64,000 nucleotides of DNA from Abyssalbus ytuae (GTDB lineage Bacteria > Bacteroidota > Bacteroidia > Flavobacteriales > Flavobacteriaceae), in the NCBI RefSeq assembly GCF_022807975.1, contig NZ_CP094358.1, positions 3,844,001 through 3,908,000 on the forward strand, in the 5' to 3' direction. Of the stretch, positions 51,949-60,244 are shown piece after piece; the first letter of the stretch is position 1, and the number at the start of each line of letters is the position of its first letter. The position numbers were made by a program, and so were the translations under genes. The notes below the pieces were generated by a model. That model was given only the letters and a program-made list of their open reading frames with translations, had not been told where the DNA came from and did no database searches.

Positions 51949-52764
51949 TTGAAAAAAATAATGCCCGGAATAATTAATTTATTATTTCTTCTGTTTATCC
52001 TGGGTGTCCGGGGACAGCATAATGAATATGCAGAGGCAAAAGATATTTATTATTATAACGATGCCTTAAAGGATGAATACAAAAGTGAAATATGTAAACT
52101 GGATATTCATTACCCATTAAAAGGCAAAGATCATCCGGTAATTATCTGGTACCATGGCGGCGGACTCACCGGCGGGAAGAAAGAAATTCCGGAGGCCCTC
52201 AAGCAACAAGGATTTTGTGTAGTAGGAGTAGGGTACAGGTTGTCTCCTCATGTACCGGCAGCAAGTAGTATTTTAGATGCTGCGGCCTCTATTGCATGGG
52301 TATATAAAAACATAAGTAAATATAATGGGAGTTCTCAAAAAATAGTGGTATCAGGCCACTCCGCCGGCGGCTACCTTGCATTAATGACAGTCATGAATAA
52401 ATCTTATCTGGCTGCTTATGGTATTGATGCAAATACAATGGCAGGATTAGTTCCGTTCAGCGGTCATACAATTACACACTTTACCATACGTGCAGAAAGG
52501 GGAATAGGAGAACACCAGGCAGTTGTTGATGATTTTGCCCCTTTGTATTACGTTAGAAATGATGCTCCGCCCATTCTTCTTATTACAGGCGACAGGAATA
52601 AGGAATTATTAGCCAGGTATGAAGAAAATGCATACTTTTTTAGGATGATGAAAGTAGCAGGGCATAAAGATATTCAAATTTTTGAATTGGATGGATATGG
52701 ACATGGAATGACATATCCGGCATTTCCTTTATTGATAGATTTTATTAAATCAAAAATTAAATAA
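51949..52764 (+). CDS. Secreted alpha/beta-hydrolase (carboxylesterase-like)
   Basis: The 271-residue protein has a Sec signal (cleavage near GVRGQ). The oxyanion-hole motif is IIWYHGGGLTGG (about 66-77), the nucleophile Ser lies in VSGHSAGGYLALM (about 141), and the late His in LDGYGHGMTYP. This is the HGGG/GxSxG layout of hormone-sensitive-lipase and BD-FAE-type esterases. The start is TTG at 51949, which gives the basic residues MKKI; the alternative ATG at 51961 would give a signal peptide with no positive charge. In a mannan locus the enzyme may remove acetyl groups (inference). A 256-bp gap without features precedes it, so it may have its own promoter. Confidence 0.82.
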   Translation: MKKIMPGIINLLFLLFILGVRGQHNEYAEAKDIYYYNDALKDEYKSEICKLDIHYPLKGKDHPVIIWYHGGGLTGGKKEIPEALKQQGFCVVGVGYRLSPHVPAASSILDAAASIAWVYKNISKYNGSSQKIVVSGHSAGGYLALMTVMNKSYLAAYGIDANTMAGLVPFSGHTITHFTIRAERGIGEHQAVVDDFAPLYYVRNDAPPILLITGDRNKELLARYEENAYFFRMMKVAGHKDIQIFELDGYGHGMTYPAFPLLIDFIKSKIK

Positions 52765-52796
52765 AATAATTTTAGAAAGTATTATTGAATTACAAC

Positions 52797-53924
52797 ATGA
52801 ATGATTTTTACACGGACGAAAGAATTGTCATGACTCTTGATGCCGGAGGAACAAATTTTGCTTTTTCTGCTATTAAAAACGGCCAACAAATTACAGACTC
52901 TATCGTATTTCCTTCTTTTGCAACAGATAAAGAAAAGTGTTTAAAAACAATAATAGAAGGGTTTAAAAGAGTAAAAGATACCATCTCACCTTTAATACCC
53001 AGTGCAATTAGTTTTGCGTTTCCTGGACCTGCCGATTATAAAAACGGAATAATAGGAGATCTACCTAATTTTCCTTCCTTTCGTGGGGGAATAGCACTAG
53101 GGCCAATGCTTGAGCATATTTTTCAAATACCTACTTTTATTAATAATGATGGTGATCTTTTTACTTATGGAGAAGCAGTAGCAGGATTTTTACCTTTTAT
53201 TAATAAAAAACTAAAAGAGAAAAATATAAATAAAAGCTATTCTAACCTCATAGGTATAACTTTGGGTACCGGTTTTGGTGCAGGGGTAGTGGTTAATACG
53301 CAAATTTGCCAGGGGGATAATTCTGCAGCTGGCGAATTGTGGCTTACTCAAAATTACTTCTCTCCAAATATTATTGCAGAAGAAAGTGTAAGTATAAGGG
53401 CTATTCAGCGAGTATATAAAAGAGATTCTGCTTCCAATGAGATATTAGATCCGGAAGATATTTACCTTATTGCAAAAGGAGAGAAACACGGAAATAAAGA
53501 AGCTGCCTTAAAAGCATTTGAAGAAATGGGCACTGCTCTTGGTGGTGCATTAGTCAATACCATTTCTTTAGTTGATGCACCGGTAGTGATAGGGGGAGGC
53601 ATAGCCGGAGCAGCAGAATTTATAATTCCAAAAATACTGGAGCATCTTAATGGAAATATTGCAGATAATAACGGAAATAAGTACAAAAGAGTGATACCGG
53701 AAATTTTTTATCTGGATAATCCTGAATCTTATAATAATTTCATTAAAAACACCGGTGTGGAAGTAGAGGTTCCTTTTACTGACAAAAAGGTTATATATAA
53801 TGAACAAAAGAAAATTCCGATTGGACTTTCCAAATTGGGAACCAGTGAAGCAATCTGGCTTGGAGCTTATTATCTTGCGTTAAATAATTTAGATAAAAAA
53901 GCTTTCTCTGAAAAGATTGTGTAA
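52797..53924 (+). CDS. ROK-family sugar kinase
   Basis: The protein is 375 residues from the ATG at 52797; an in-frame TTG at 52785 would add four residues. The N-terminal ATP/phosphate loop is MTLDAGGTNFAFS, the sugar-binding region FINNDGDLFTYGEAVAG near 120, the second phosphate loop ITLGTGFGAGVVV near 158, and the adenosine motif VVIGGGIAGAAE near 263. The ROK zinc motif CxxxGCxE is not visible; the equivalent region reads CQGDNSAAGELW. The enzyme is cytosolic, and in this locus mannose or glucose phosphorylation is the expected role. It is somewhat longer than a typical ROK kinase (about 300), with insertions around 205-230 and 285-330. Confidence 0.85.
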   Translation: MNDFYTDERIVMTLDAGGTNFAFSAIKNGQQITDSIVFPSFATDKEKCLKTIIEGFKRVKDTISPLIPSAISFAFPGPADYKNGIIGDLPNFPSFRGGIALGPMLEHIFQIPTFINNDGDLFTYGEAVAGFLPFINKKLKEKNINKSYSNLIGITLGTGFGAGVVVNTQICQGDNSAAGELWLTQNYFSPNIIAEESVSIRAIQRVYKRDSASNEILDPEDIYLIAKGEKHGNKEAALKAFEEMGTALGGALVNTISLVDAPVVIGGGIAGAAEFIIPKILEHLNGNIADNNGNKYKRVIPEIFYLDNPESYNNFIKNTGVEVEVPFTDKKVIYNEQKKIPIGLSKLGTSEAIWLGAYYLALNNLDKKAFSEKIV

Positions 53925-53925
53925 G

Positions 53926-53947
53926 GAAAAATCCGATTATCTTTTCC
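53926..53947 (+). terminator. Possible terminator after ROK kinase
   Basis: AGGAAAA and TTTTCCT form a 7-bp stem with an 11-base loop directly after the kinase stop codon. There is no long T-run beyond the stem, so termination is uncertain. Confidence 0.35.
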
Positions 53948-53948
53948 T

Positions 53949-54295
53949 GCCAGAACGAATCTGGCGGGCCAGCTAAAGTTCAGATTAACCATTTCCTGGA
54001 GTTTTTGACCAATTTGGAACTCAGACTAGCTGTTTCCTGCAGTTTTCGACCAATCTGAAGCTCAGATTAGCTGTTTCCTGTAGTTTTCGACCAATTTGGA
54101 ACTCAGACTAGCTGTTTCCTGCAGTTTTCGACCAATCTGAAGCTCAGATTAGCCGTTTCTTGGAGTTTTCAGCCAATCTGGAACCCAGATTAGCTGTTTC
54201 CTGCAGTTTTCAACCAATCCCGCCAGAATGGACCCTGTCGGGCTGGCTGAAACCCAGATTAGTTGTTTCCTGTAGTTTTCTGCTTATCAGGAACT
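53949..54295. repeat. 41-bp-period tandem repeat with hairpin-forming junctions
   Basis: Units begin CAGAyTAG at 53981, 54022, 54063, 54104, 54145, 54186 and 54255. The first six starts are exactly 41 bp apart. Units 2 and 4 are identical and unit 3 is close to unit 1, so an 82-bp higher-order period is visible. Unit 6 carries a 28-bp insertion (54222-54248) similar to the module before the array (53949-53974, GCCAGAACGAATCTGGC...). Junctions read AATCTGA-AGC-TCAGATT or AATCTGG-AAC-CCAGATT, both perfect 7-bp stems. The array sits between convergent mannan genes, is richer in G+C than its surroundings and is not credibly coding. Confidence 0.9.
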
Positions 54296-54376
54296 CAACA
54301 ATGTCATCAACAAAAGTTTTCTGCTATCTTTCTTTTTTTAAAGGGGGAGGAGAAGCAAACAAAAAATTAAAAGACA

Positions 54377-54395
54377 CCCTCCGACAGTCTGAGGG
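54377..54395. repeat. Imperfect palindrome CCCTCCGACAGTCTGAGGG
   Basis: Five outer and three inner base pairs flank one mismatch around a central A. It lies between the 41-bp array and the terminator of the leftward GH92 operon. The rest of 54296-54455 shows no gene; one open frame here runs out of the repeat array. Confidence 0.5.
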
Positions 54396-54455
54396 TTCCC
54401 GTTCGTATGTTCGGTTCTGTTACTAGCGTATTTAATTCTTTTTCAGGTAATAAAA

Positions 54456-54498
54456 AAGGAAAGAGAAATTAAGTAAAAGAACTTTTTTCTCTTTCCTT
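54456..54498. terminator. Strong terminator of the leftward GH92/GH92/GH43 arm
   Basis: AAGGAAAGAGAAA and TTTCTCTTTCCTT pair perfectly over 13 bp, with weak inner pairing in the 17-base loop. On the minus strand a T-run (A-run at 54452-54457 on the plus strand) follows, 24 bp downstream of the GH92 stop. It can also stop rightward read-through from the ROK arm. Confidence 0.85.
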
Positions 54499-54521
54499 CT
54501 AAAAGTGCGTGAATGGCTTTT

Positions 54522-56828
54522 TTAGTTGTAAAGATTTTTATTAGGCTTGCCTGACATATAAAAAACAAGTTTTCCACCATTTATAATCGATTTATGGCTA
54601 ATAAATGGCTGAGTAATAGGTTCTCCGTTAAGCTCTACTTTTTTTACATATACGTTAGTAGATGATTGGTTTTTTGTTTCAATTGTAAAAACGTTGCCAT
54701 TTTTCAGTTTAACAGTTGCTTTTTTTACGGCCGGACTGCCTAGAGCATAATTTTCTGACCCCGGTGCAACAGGGTAAAAACCTAAACTGCTAAATATATA
54801 CCAGGCGCTCATTTGGCCAAAATCATCATTCCCGCTTAACCCTTCCGGGCCGGTTTGATACTTTAGCTTAAGTATGTTTCTTATTTTATCTTGTGCTTTA
54901 TATGCATCATCTGTCCAGTTATATAAATAGGGAACATGATGTGAAGGTTCATTTCCATGAACATAATTTCCAATAATTCCTTCCCTGGAAATATCTTCTG
55001 TATTTTCAAAGTATTTATCAGGCAGGTTCATGGTGAATAAGGAATCCAAATGAGTGCTGAATTGTTTTTTCCCGCCCATCATTTTAATCATCTCTTCCGG
55101 GGCGTGAGGTACATACAGGCTGTAATTCCATGAATTTCCTTCAATAAACCCCTGTCCGTGGGTGTCCAGTTCATCAAACTCTTTTTTAAAAGAACCATTT
55201 TTTAACTTAGGCCTCATGAAACCTGTTTTTTTATCAAAAACATTTTTATAATTTCCTGATCGTTCCATAAACTCTTTGTATACAGAGTTATTACCCAGCT
55301 TTTTGGCTGCTTGTGCGATAGCCCAATCATCATAAGCATATTCTAATGTTTTAGATACCGAGGCACCACTCACATCTTCAGGAACATACCCTTTTTCCAT
55401 ATATTCTCCCAGTCCGTCAAAATAGCTGACTTTTGCTGTTTCTACCATAGCTTTTAAAGCTTCATCAGTGTCAAAATTCACATTATCTTTTACAATAGCA
55501 TCAGCAATTACCGAGGCACTGTGATAGCCAATCATACACCAGTTTTCATTGGCGTAATGAGACCATATGGGCAACATGCCATGAACACTTTGCTTTTGAT
55601 GCTCCAGCATTGAAGAGATCATATCAGTATTTCTGTCGGGTTGTAAAATATTAAATAAAGGGTGAAGAGCACGATATGTATCCCACAGGGAAAAACTGGT
55701 ATAATTAATAAAATTTTCTGCTTTATGAATATTTTGGTCCAGCCCCCTATATCTGCCGTCAACATCCATATAAACAGTAGGGCCTAAAAAAGCATGATAC
55801 ATGGCCGTATAAAAATTTACTTTGTCACTGTGTTTGAGAGTTTCAATTTCAATTTTTGAAAGTTCTGCATTCCATGCTTGCTGAGTCTGTTTCTTTACTT
55901 TATCAAAATCCCAATGAGGTATTTCAACTTGTAAATTTTTTAAAGCGCCTTCTGTACTTACCGGTGATACTGCAAGTTTTATTTTTATGTTTTCCTGTTC
56001 CTGAATGTCAAAGTCAAAATATAATTTAAGGTTTTTTCCTGCCATTTCAGGAAAGTTCTTAGTTTGATCAAAACGTCCCCAAAAACCACGGTAAACGCCT
56101 GTTTTTTGTTTTGCCTGGCCAAAATTTTTGAAGGGTTTGCTAAAGGACATTGCAAAATAAACCTTTTTCGTACGTGCCCAACCGTTGGTTTGACGGTAGC
56201 CGGTAACCAGAGTATCATTTTCTACTCTTACAAATGTCCATACATTTTTTTCTTCATAATTGTATATTCCGGCTTGCAGATCTAATATAATATGGGCTTC
56301 ATTGCCTTTATTAAAAGTATAACGGTGCATTCCCACGCGTGTGGTGGCTGTCAGTTCGGCATCAATTTCGTAATCTTTTAATTTTACTTTGTAATATCCT
56401 GCTTCTGCATATTCTTCATCGTGAGAAAAACGCGACCGGTATCCGCTGTCAGGATTGGTTTCCGTACCAGGGTTCAGGTGTAGTTCTCCAATGGTTGGCA
56501 TTACCAGAAAATCCCCAAGGTCCGAATGTCCGGTACCGCTAAAATGAGTGTGACTAAAACCTGTAATAGTTTCATCTTCGTATTGATAACCGGCACAATA
56601 TTTATATACATCACGATTGTAACGTCCGTTTACTGCGTAAGGTATAGTATCAGTATCCGGACTTAATTGTACACTACCAAAGGGTGCTGTTGCACCGGGA
56701 TATAGGTGTCCCATTTTTGCTGTCCCTATTAGCGGGTCAACATATTCAACTGGATTTTCATCCTGGGCGAAAAGCACCCTGGCAGTATTCAAAATAAAAA
56801 GAAAGCAAAAGGTTTTATTTAAATTCAT
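54522..56828 (-). CDS. GH92 alpha-mannosidase (second)
   Basis: The 768-residue protein has a Sec signal (cleavage near VLFAQ) and no lipobox. GH92 sequence starts with YVDPLIGTAKMGHLYPGATA, then VQLSPDTDTIPY, CAGYQYEDETITGFSHTHFS and GTGHSDLGD. The catalytic domain includes FSLWDTYRALHPL, HYANENWCMIGYHSASVIAD, GNEPSHHVPYLYNWT and SGNDDFGQMSAWYIFSSLG, all family-conserved. The GFSHTHFSGTG block agrees with well-studied alpha-mannosidases of this family. It is the last gene of the leftward arm, 8 bp after the next GH92. Confidence 0.93.
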   Translation of the reverse strand: MNLNKTFCFLFILNTARVLFAQDENPVEYVDPLIGTAKMGHLYPGATAPFGSVQLSPDTDTIPYAVNGRYNRDVYKYCAGYQYEDETITGFSHTHFSGTGHSDLGDFLVMPTIGELHLNPGTETNPDSGYRSRFSHDEEYAEAGYYKVKLKDYEIDAELTATTRVGMHRYTFNKGNEAHIILDLQAGIYNYEEKNVWTFVRVENDTLVTGYRQTNGWARTKKVYFAMSFSKPFKNFGQAKQKTGVYRGFWGRFDQTKNFPEMAGKNLKLYFDFDIQEQENIKIKLAVSPVSTEGALKNLQVEIPHWDFDKVKKQTQQAWNAELSKIEIETLKHSDKVNFYTAMYHAFLGPTVYMDVDGRYRGLDQNIHKAENFINYTSFSLWDTYRALHPLFNILQPDRNTDMISSMLEHQKQSVHGMLPIWSHYANENWCMIGYHSASVIADAIVKDNVNFDTDEALKAMVETAKVSYFDGLGEYMEKGYVPEDVSGASVSKTLEYAYDDWAIAQAAKKLGNNSVYKEFMERSGNYKNVFDKKTGFMRPKLKNGSFKKEFDELDTHGQGFIEGNSWNYSLYVPHAPEEMIKMMGGKKQFSTHLDSLFTMNLPDKYFENTEDISREGIIGNYVHGNEPSHHVPYLYNWTDDAYKAQDKIRNILKLKYQTGPEGLSGNDDFGQMSAWYIFSSLGFYPVAPGSENYALGSPAVKKATVKLKNGNVFTIETKNQSSTNVYVKKVELNGEPITQPFISHKSIINGGKLVFYMSGKPNKNLYN

Positions 56829-56836
56829 TATGATAT

Positions 56837-59134
56837 CTATTTTTCATTGGAAAGTGAATAAGGGTAGGCCGATGGTTTTGCCCCTCTCTTTTTATTGGGT
56901 TCATTATTCATCTCTATATCCAGTACAGCCCCTTTCATTATTTCTTTATGACTTAGCCAGTTTTTTTGATATTTTTTACCATTAAGTTTAATACTTTTAA
57001 TATAACGGTTTTCATCGCTGTTTTGTAGCGCATTTATAATTACTTTGTTACCATTTTCCAAATTGAGGGTTATTTTTTTAAATAGAGGTGCACCCATAAC
57101 ATACTGGTCGGTTGCAGGAGCTACCGGATAAAAGCCTAATGCTGAAAATACATACCATGCAGATGTTTGGCCGTTATCCTCATCTCCACAATAACCATCG
57201 GGTGTTGGTAAGTACATCCTGTTCATGGTTTCGCGAACCCAGTATTGTGTTTTCCACGGCTGGCCTGCATAATTGTATAAATAGATCATATGCTGAATTG
57301 GTTGGTTGCCATGTGCATATTGTCCCATATCGGCTATTTGCATTTCACGTATTTCATGAATTACTCCCCTATAATAACTTTCATCAAATACCGGAGGAAG
57401 TGAAAAAACTTTATCTAACTGGGAAATAAAATTCTTTTCTCCACCCATTAAGTCAATAAGTCCTTGCATGTCGTGAAAAACAGACCAACTGTAATGCCAG
57501 CTGTTACCTTCGGTAAAGGCATCTCCCCATTTAAACGGGTTAAAAGGTTTCATAAACTCCCCATTTTCATTTTTTCCTCTCATCAATTGGGTTTCAGGAT
57601 CATATAAGTTTTTATAATTAAGGCTTCGTTTTTTATATAATTCTATTTCTTCTTGAGGTTTGTTAAGTTTTTTTGCCAGTTGATAAATTGCAAAATCATC
57701 ATATGCATATTCAAGGGTTCTGGCTGCATTTTCATTCAACCCGATATCGTAAGGAATATACCCTAACTTTTTATAATAATCAGCTCCGGCGCGTCCCACA
57801 GCAGTTAAAGGCCCTGCATTATTGGCACCGTGAATAAGTGCTTTATATAGGTTTTCTATATCATATTCATAAACATTTCCACTTTTTAAATAAGCTTCAG
57901 CAACTACCGAGGCAGAGTTGTTACCTACCATTACATTTCGCAAACCGGGACTTGCCCATTCCGGTAACCAACCACTTTCGGTATAGGCATTGGAAAGGCC
58001 TTCCTGCATATGGCCGTTAAGTTCAGGATACATCAAGTTTAAAAAAGGGAAGAGGGCCCTGAATGTATCCCAAAAACCGGTATCGGTAAACATATATCCG
58101 GGCAATACTTTTCCGTTATAGGGGCTATAATGTATTACATTGCCATTTTTATCGTATTCATAAAATTTTCTCGGGAATAGTAAAGAACGGTATAAACAAC
58201 TATAAAAAGTTTTATATTGTTGGGGTGTGCCACCTTCAATTTGTATACGGTTTAATTCTTTATTCCATATTTGCCTTCCTTTTTTCTTCAGGCTTTCAAA
58301 ATTGTCATTTCCTAATTCTTTAAGATTTTGTTCTGCCTGCTCAAAACTTATAAAAGATGAAGCTATTTTTACGTTTACCTGTTCATCTTCTTTTGTTTTG
58401 AAGCCAATAACAGCACCTGCATGATTTGATGTTGCTTCAAGATTTCCGGAAAGTATTGAATCTTTAAAAGTTTTGGTTACTTCAAAGTCTTTATCAAAAA
58501 CCAGAACAAAGTAGTTTTTAAAATTTTCGGGTACGCCACCACTGTTTCTTGTAGTATAGCCCAATATTTTTCTTTCCGCAGGAATTATTTTCACATATGA
58601 CCCTCTGTCAAATGCATCTATTACCACATAACTGCTATCAGTTTCGGGAAAAGTAAATCGAAAAATGGCAGCTCTTTCTGTAGGGGTAATTTCAGTAGTA
58701 ACATCATGATCAGCCAGATATACTTTATAATAGTAAGGTTTTACTGTTTCCGCTTTATGAGAAAACCAACTTTGGCGGTCATCTTCTTTAAAAAGAAGTT
58801 TACCGGTAACAGGCATAATTGAAAATTGACCATAATCATTCATCCAGGGTGAGGGCTGATGAGTTTGCTTAAAGCCTCTTATTTTATTGGCGTCGTACGT
58901 ATATGCCCAACCATTGCCCATTTCGCCTGTTTGCGGAGTCCAGAAATTCATTCCCCATGGTAGCGCAATGGCCGGATAAACATTTCCGTTGGAGAGCCGG
59001 TAGTCTGAATCTGTTCCCATTAAAGGACTTGCATAATCTACAGGGTTTTCAATTTTTTCCAGTATATCAGTTTGGCTAAATATAAAGTTTTGTGAAAATA
59101 AAAAGAGTAGTACTAATAAGGTGTTTTTTTTCAT
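56837..59134 (-). CDS. Divergent GH92 family protein (third)
   Basis: The 765-residue protein has a Sec signal (cleavage near NFIFSQ). Family blocks are present but altered: VDYASPLMGTDSDYRLSNGN replaces DPFIGTG...PGAT, and GFKQTHQPSPWMNDYG replaces the GFSHxHxSGTGxSDL loop. FWDTFRALFPFL, GNNSASVVAEAY, GNQPIQHMIYLYNYAG (usually GNEPSHH) and CGDEDNGQTSAWYVFSALG follow. This subclass co-occurs with standard GH92 enzymes, so a different linkage or aglycone (for example capped or phosphorylated mannose) is likely. It lies 8 bp from the second GH92 and 9 bp from GH43, so the three form one operon. Confidence 0.88.
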   Translation of the reverse strand: MKKNTLLVLLFLFSQNFIFSQTDILEKIENPVDYASPLMGTDSDYRLSNGNVYPAIALPWGMNFWTPQTGEMGNGWAYTYDANKIRGFKQTHQPSPWMNDYGQFSIMPVTGKLLFKEDDRQSWFSHKAETVKPYYYKVYLADHDVTTEITPTERAAIFRFTFPETDSSYVVIDAFDRGSYVKIIPAERKILGYTTRNSGGVPENFKNYFVLVFDKDFEVTKTFKDSILSGNLEATSNHAGAVIGFKTKEDEQVNVKIASSFISFEQAEQNLKELGNDNFESLKKKGRQIWNKELNRIQIEGGTPQQYKTFYSCLYRSLLFPRKFYEYDKNGNVIHYSPYNGKVLPGYMFTDTGFWDTFRALFPFLNLMYPELNGHMQEGLSNAYTESGWLPEWASPGLRNVMVGNNSASVVAEAYLKSGNVYEYDIENLYKALIHGANNAGPLTAVGRAGADYYKKLGYIPYDIGLNENAARTLEYAYDDFAIYQLAKKLNKPQEEIELYKKRSLNYKNLYDPETQLMRGKNENGEFMKPFNPFKWGDAFTEGNSWHYSWSVFHDMQGLIDLMGGEKNFISQLDKVFSLPPVFDESYYRGVIHEIREMQIADMGQYAHGNQPIQHMIYLYNYAGQPWKTQYWVRETMNRMYLPTPDGYCGDEDNGQTSAWYVFSALGFYPVAPATDQYVMGAPLFKKITLNLENGNKVIINALQNSDENRYIKSIKLNGKKYQKNWLSHKEIMKGAVLDIEMNNEPNKKRGAKPSAYPYSLSNEK

Positions 59135-59143
59135 AGTGTATGG

Positions 59144-60115
59144 TTATTTGTTTTTGAGTGGAAAGGGTTTTACGCCTTCAAAAGTTATTTTTATTGGTTT
59201 AATAAATCCGTTTTCATCAAATTCCATGATGTCAATACAAGTTACCCGTGAATTCTGGTCAGTTTCATCCAGGGGTCTCCTGTGGTAAATTATATAATAG
59301 TTATCAGTTCCTTCAGGATGAATTACACTATGGTGACCGGCACCGGTTGCTACTTTTAGGTCCTGTTGTAAAATTTTACCAATGCGTTTAAAGGGGCCGG
59401 TAGGAGAATTGGCTATGGCATAAGCTACACTATAATTCGGGCCTGTCCATCCACCCTCGGACCACATGAGATAGTATTTCCCGTTTTTTTTAAACATACA
59501 TGGCCCTTCTACATAATTATCCGGGGTAATTTCTTTAAAAACAGTGCCATTTTCAAATGGAACAAATCCTGTAAACTCTTGATTTAATTGAGCTATGTTA
59601 CAATGTTTCCATCCTCCGTAAATTAAATAGTATTTTTCATCTTCATCTTTAAAAACAAACTGATCAATTGGTTGTGCACCATTATAAAATTTATCGATAA
59701 GTGGTTTTCCCAAATAATCTTTATAAGGACCTTGAGGCTGACTGCTTACACCAATGCCTATTCCTCCCTCTTCTTCATTATTTTGAATGTCATTTGCACC
59801 AAAAAAGAGAAAATATTTATTGTTTTTTTCGATAATTGAAGGAGCCCACATTGCCTTGTGAGCCCATTTAATTGATGAAGTGTCTATTATTCTTTTATGC
59901 TTTTTCCAGTTCACAAGATCTTTGGAAGAAAATGCATCCAAAAACACCTGTTTTTCATATGGTGCTGAATAAGTAGGAAATATCCAGTATTCATTATTAA
60001 AAATCACCCCTTCCGGATCGGCATACCATCCTGGAAAAGCAGGATTATGGTTCGTTTTGTTATTACATGATATAGAAAAAATGTAGATAACAAATATTAT
60101 AGCAAGTTTCTTCAT
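59144..60115 (-). CDS. GH43-like five-bladed propeller glycosidase, lipoprotein
   Basis: The 323-residue lipoprotein has its signal at IFSISC (about Cys17). GH43-type catalytic residues fit NPAFPGWYADPEGV (general base Asp about 33), NGAQPIDQFVFKDED (pKa-modulating Asp about 152) and DNYVEGPCMFKKNG (general acid Glu near 205). Blade repeats such as KYFLFFGAND, KYYLIYGGW and KYYLMWSEGGW follow. GH43 covers arabinofuranosidases, xylosidases and galactosidases; in a mannan locus the target could be a side-chain sugar. It is the first gene of the leftward arm, with a LacI-type operator 42 bp upstream. GH130 was considered but fits the motifs less well. Confidence 0.85.
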   Translation of the reverse strand: MKKLAIIFVIYIFSISCNNKTNHNPAFPGWYADPEGVIFNNEYWIFPTYSAPYEKQVFLDAFSSKDLVNWKKHKRIIDTSSIKWAHKAMWAPSIIEKNNKYFLFFGANDIQNNEEEGGIGIGVSSQPQGPYKDYLGKPLIDKFYNGAQPIDQFVFKDEDEKYYLIYGGWKHCNIAQLNQEFTGFVPFENGTVFKEITPDNYVEGPCMFKKNGKYYLMWSEGGWTGPNYSVAYAIANSPTGPFKRIGKILQQDLKVATGAGHHSVIHPEGTDNYYIIYHRRPLDETDQNSRVTCIDIMEFDENGFIKPIKITFEGVKPFPLKNK

Positions 60116-60156
60116 GTATTAATTCTTCTAAGAAATTTTTAGTAGAAGCAAATTAC

Positions 60157-60168
60157 TAAATCGTTTTA
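60157..60168 (-). promoter_or_regulatory. LacI-type operator candidate upstream of GH43
   Basis: The minus strand reads TAAAACGATTTA, one base from the perfect palindrome at 46388-46399. The similarity extends outward: TAAAACGwTTTAGTAA is shared by both sites, in the same orientation relative to the downstream gene. A sub-optimal -7-like TAGTAATTTG follows on the same strand. Confidence 0.6.
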
Positions 60169-60244
60169 ATTAAAACTACCAAATTAATATTTTTTTATCT
60201 TTTATATGTGTTATCTGTAATTTAAAAAAGCCTTTTCTTAAATA

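Noticed and set aside
53981-54295. CRISPR array
   Set aside because: Repeats are directly adjacent with no unique spacers, the units diverge, and no cas gene is present.
54160-54426. 88-residue rightward ORF
   Set aside because: It starts inside the 41-bp repeat array, its first half is repeat translated, it has no family resemblance and it crosses an imperfect palindrome.
59144-60115. GH130 mannoside phosphorylase instead of GH43
   Set aside because: The Asp-Asp-Glu spacing (YADPEG, PIDQFV, VEGP) and propeller repeats fit GH43; the motifs I associate with GH130 are not seen.
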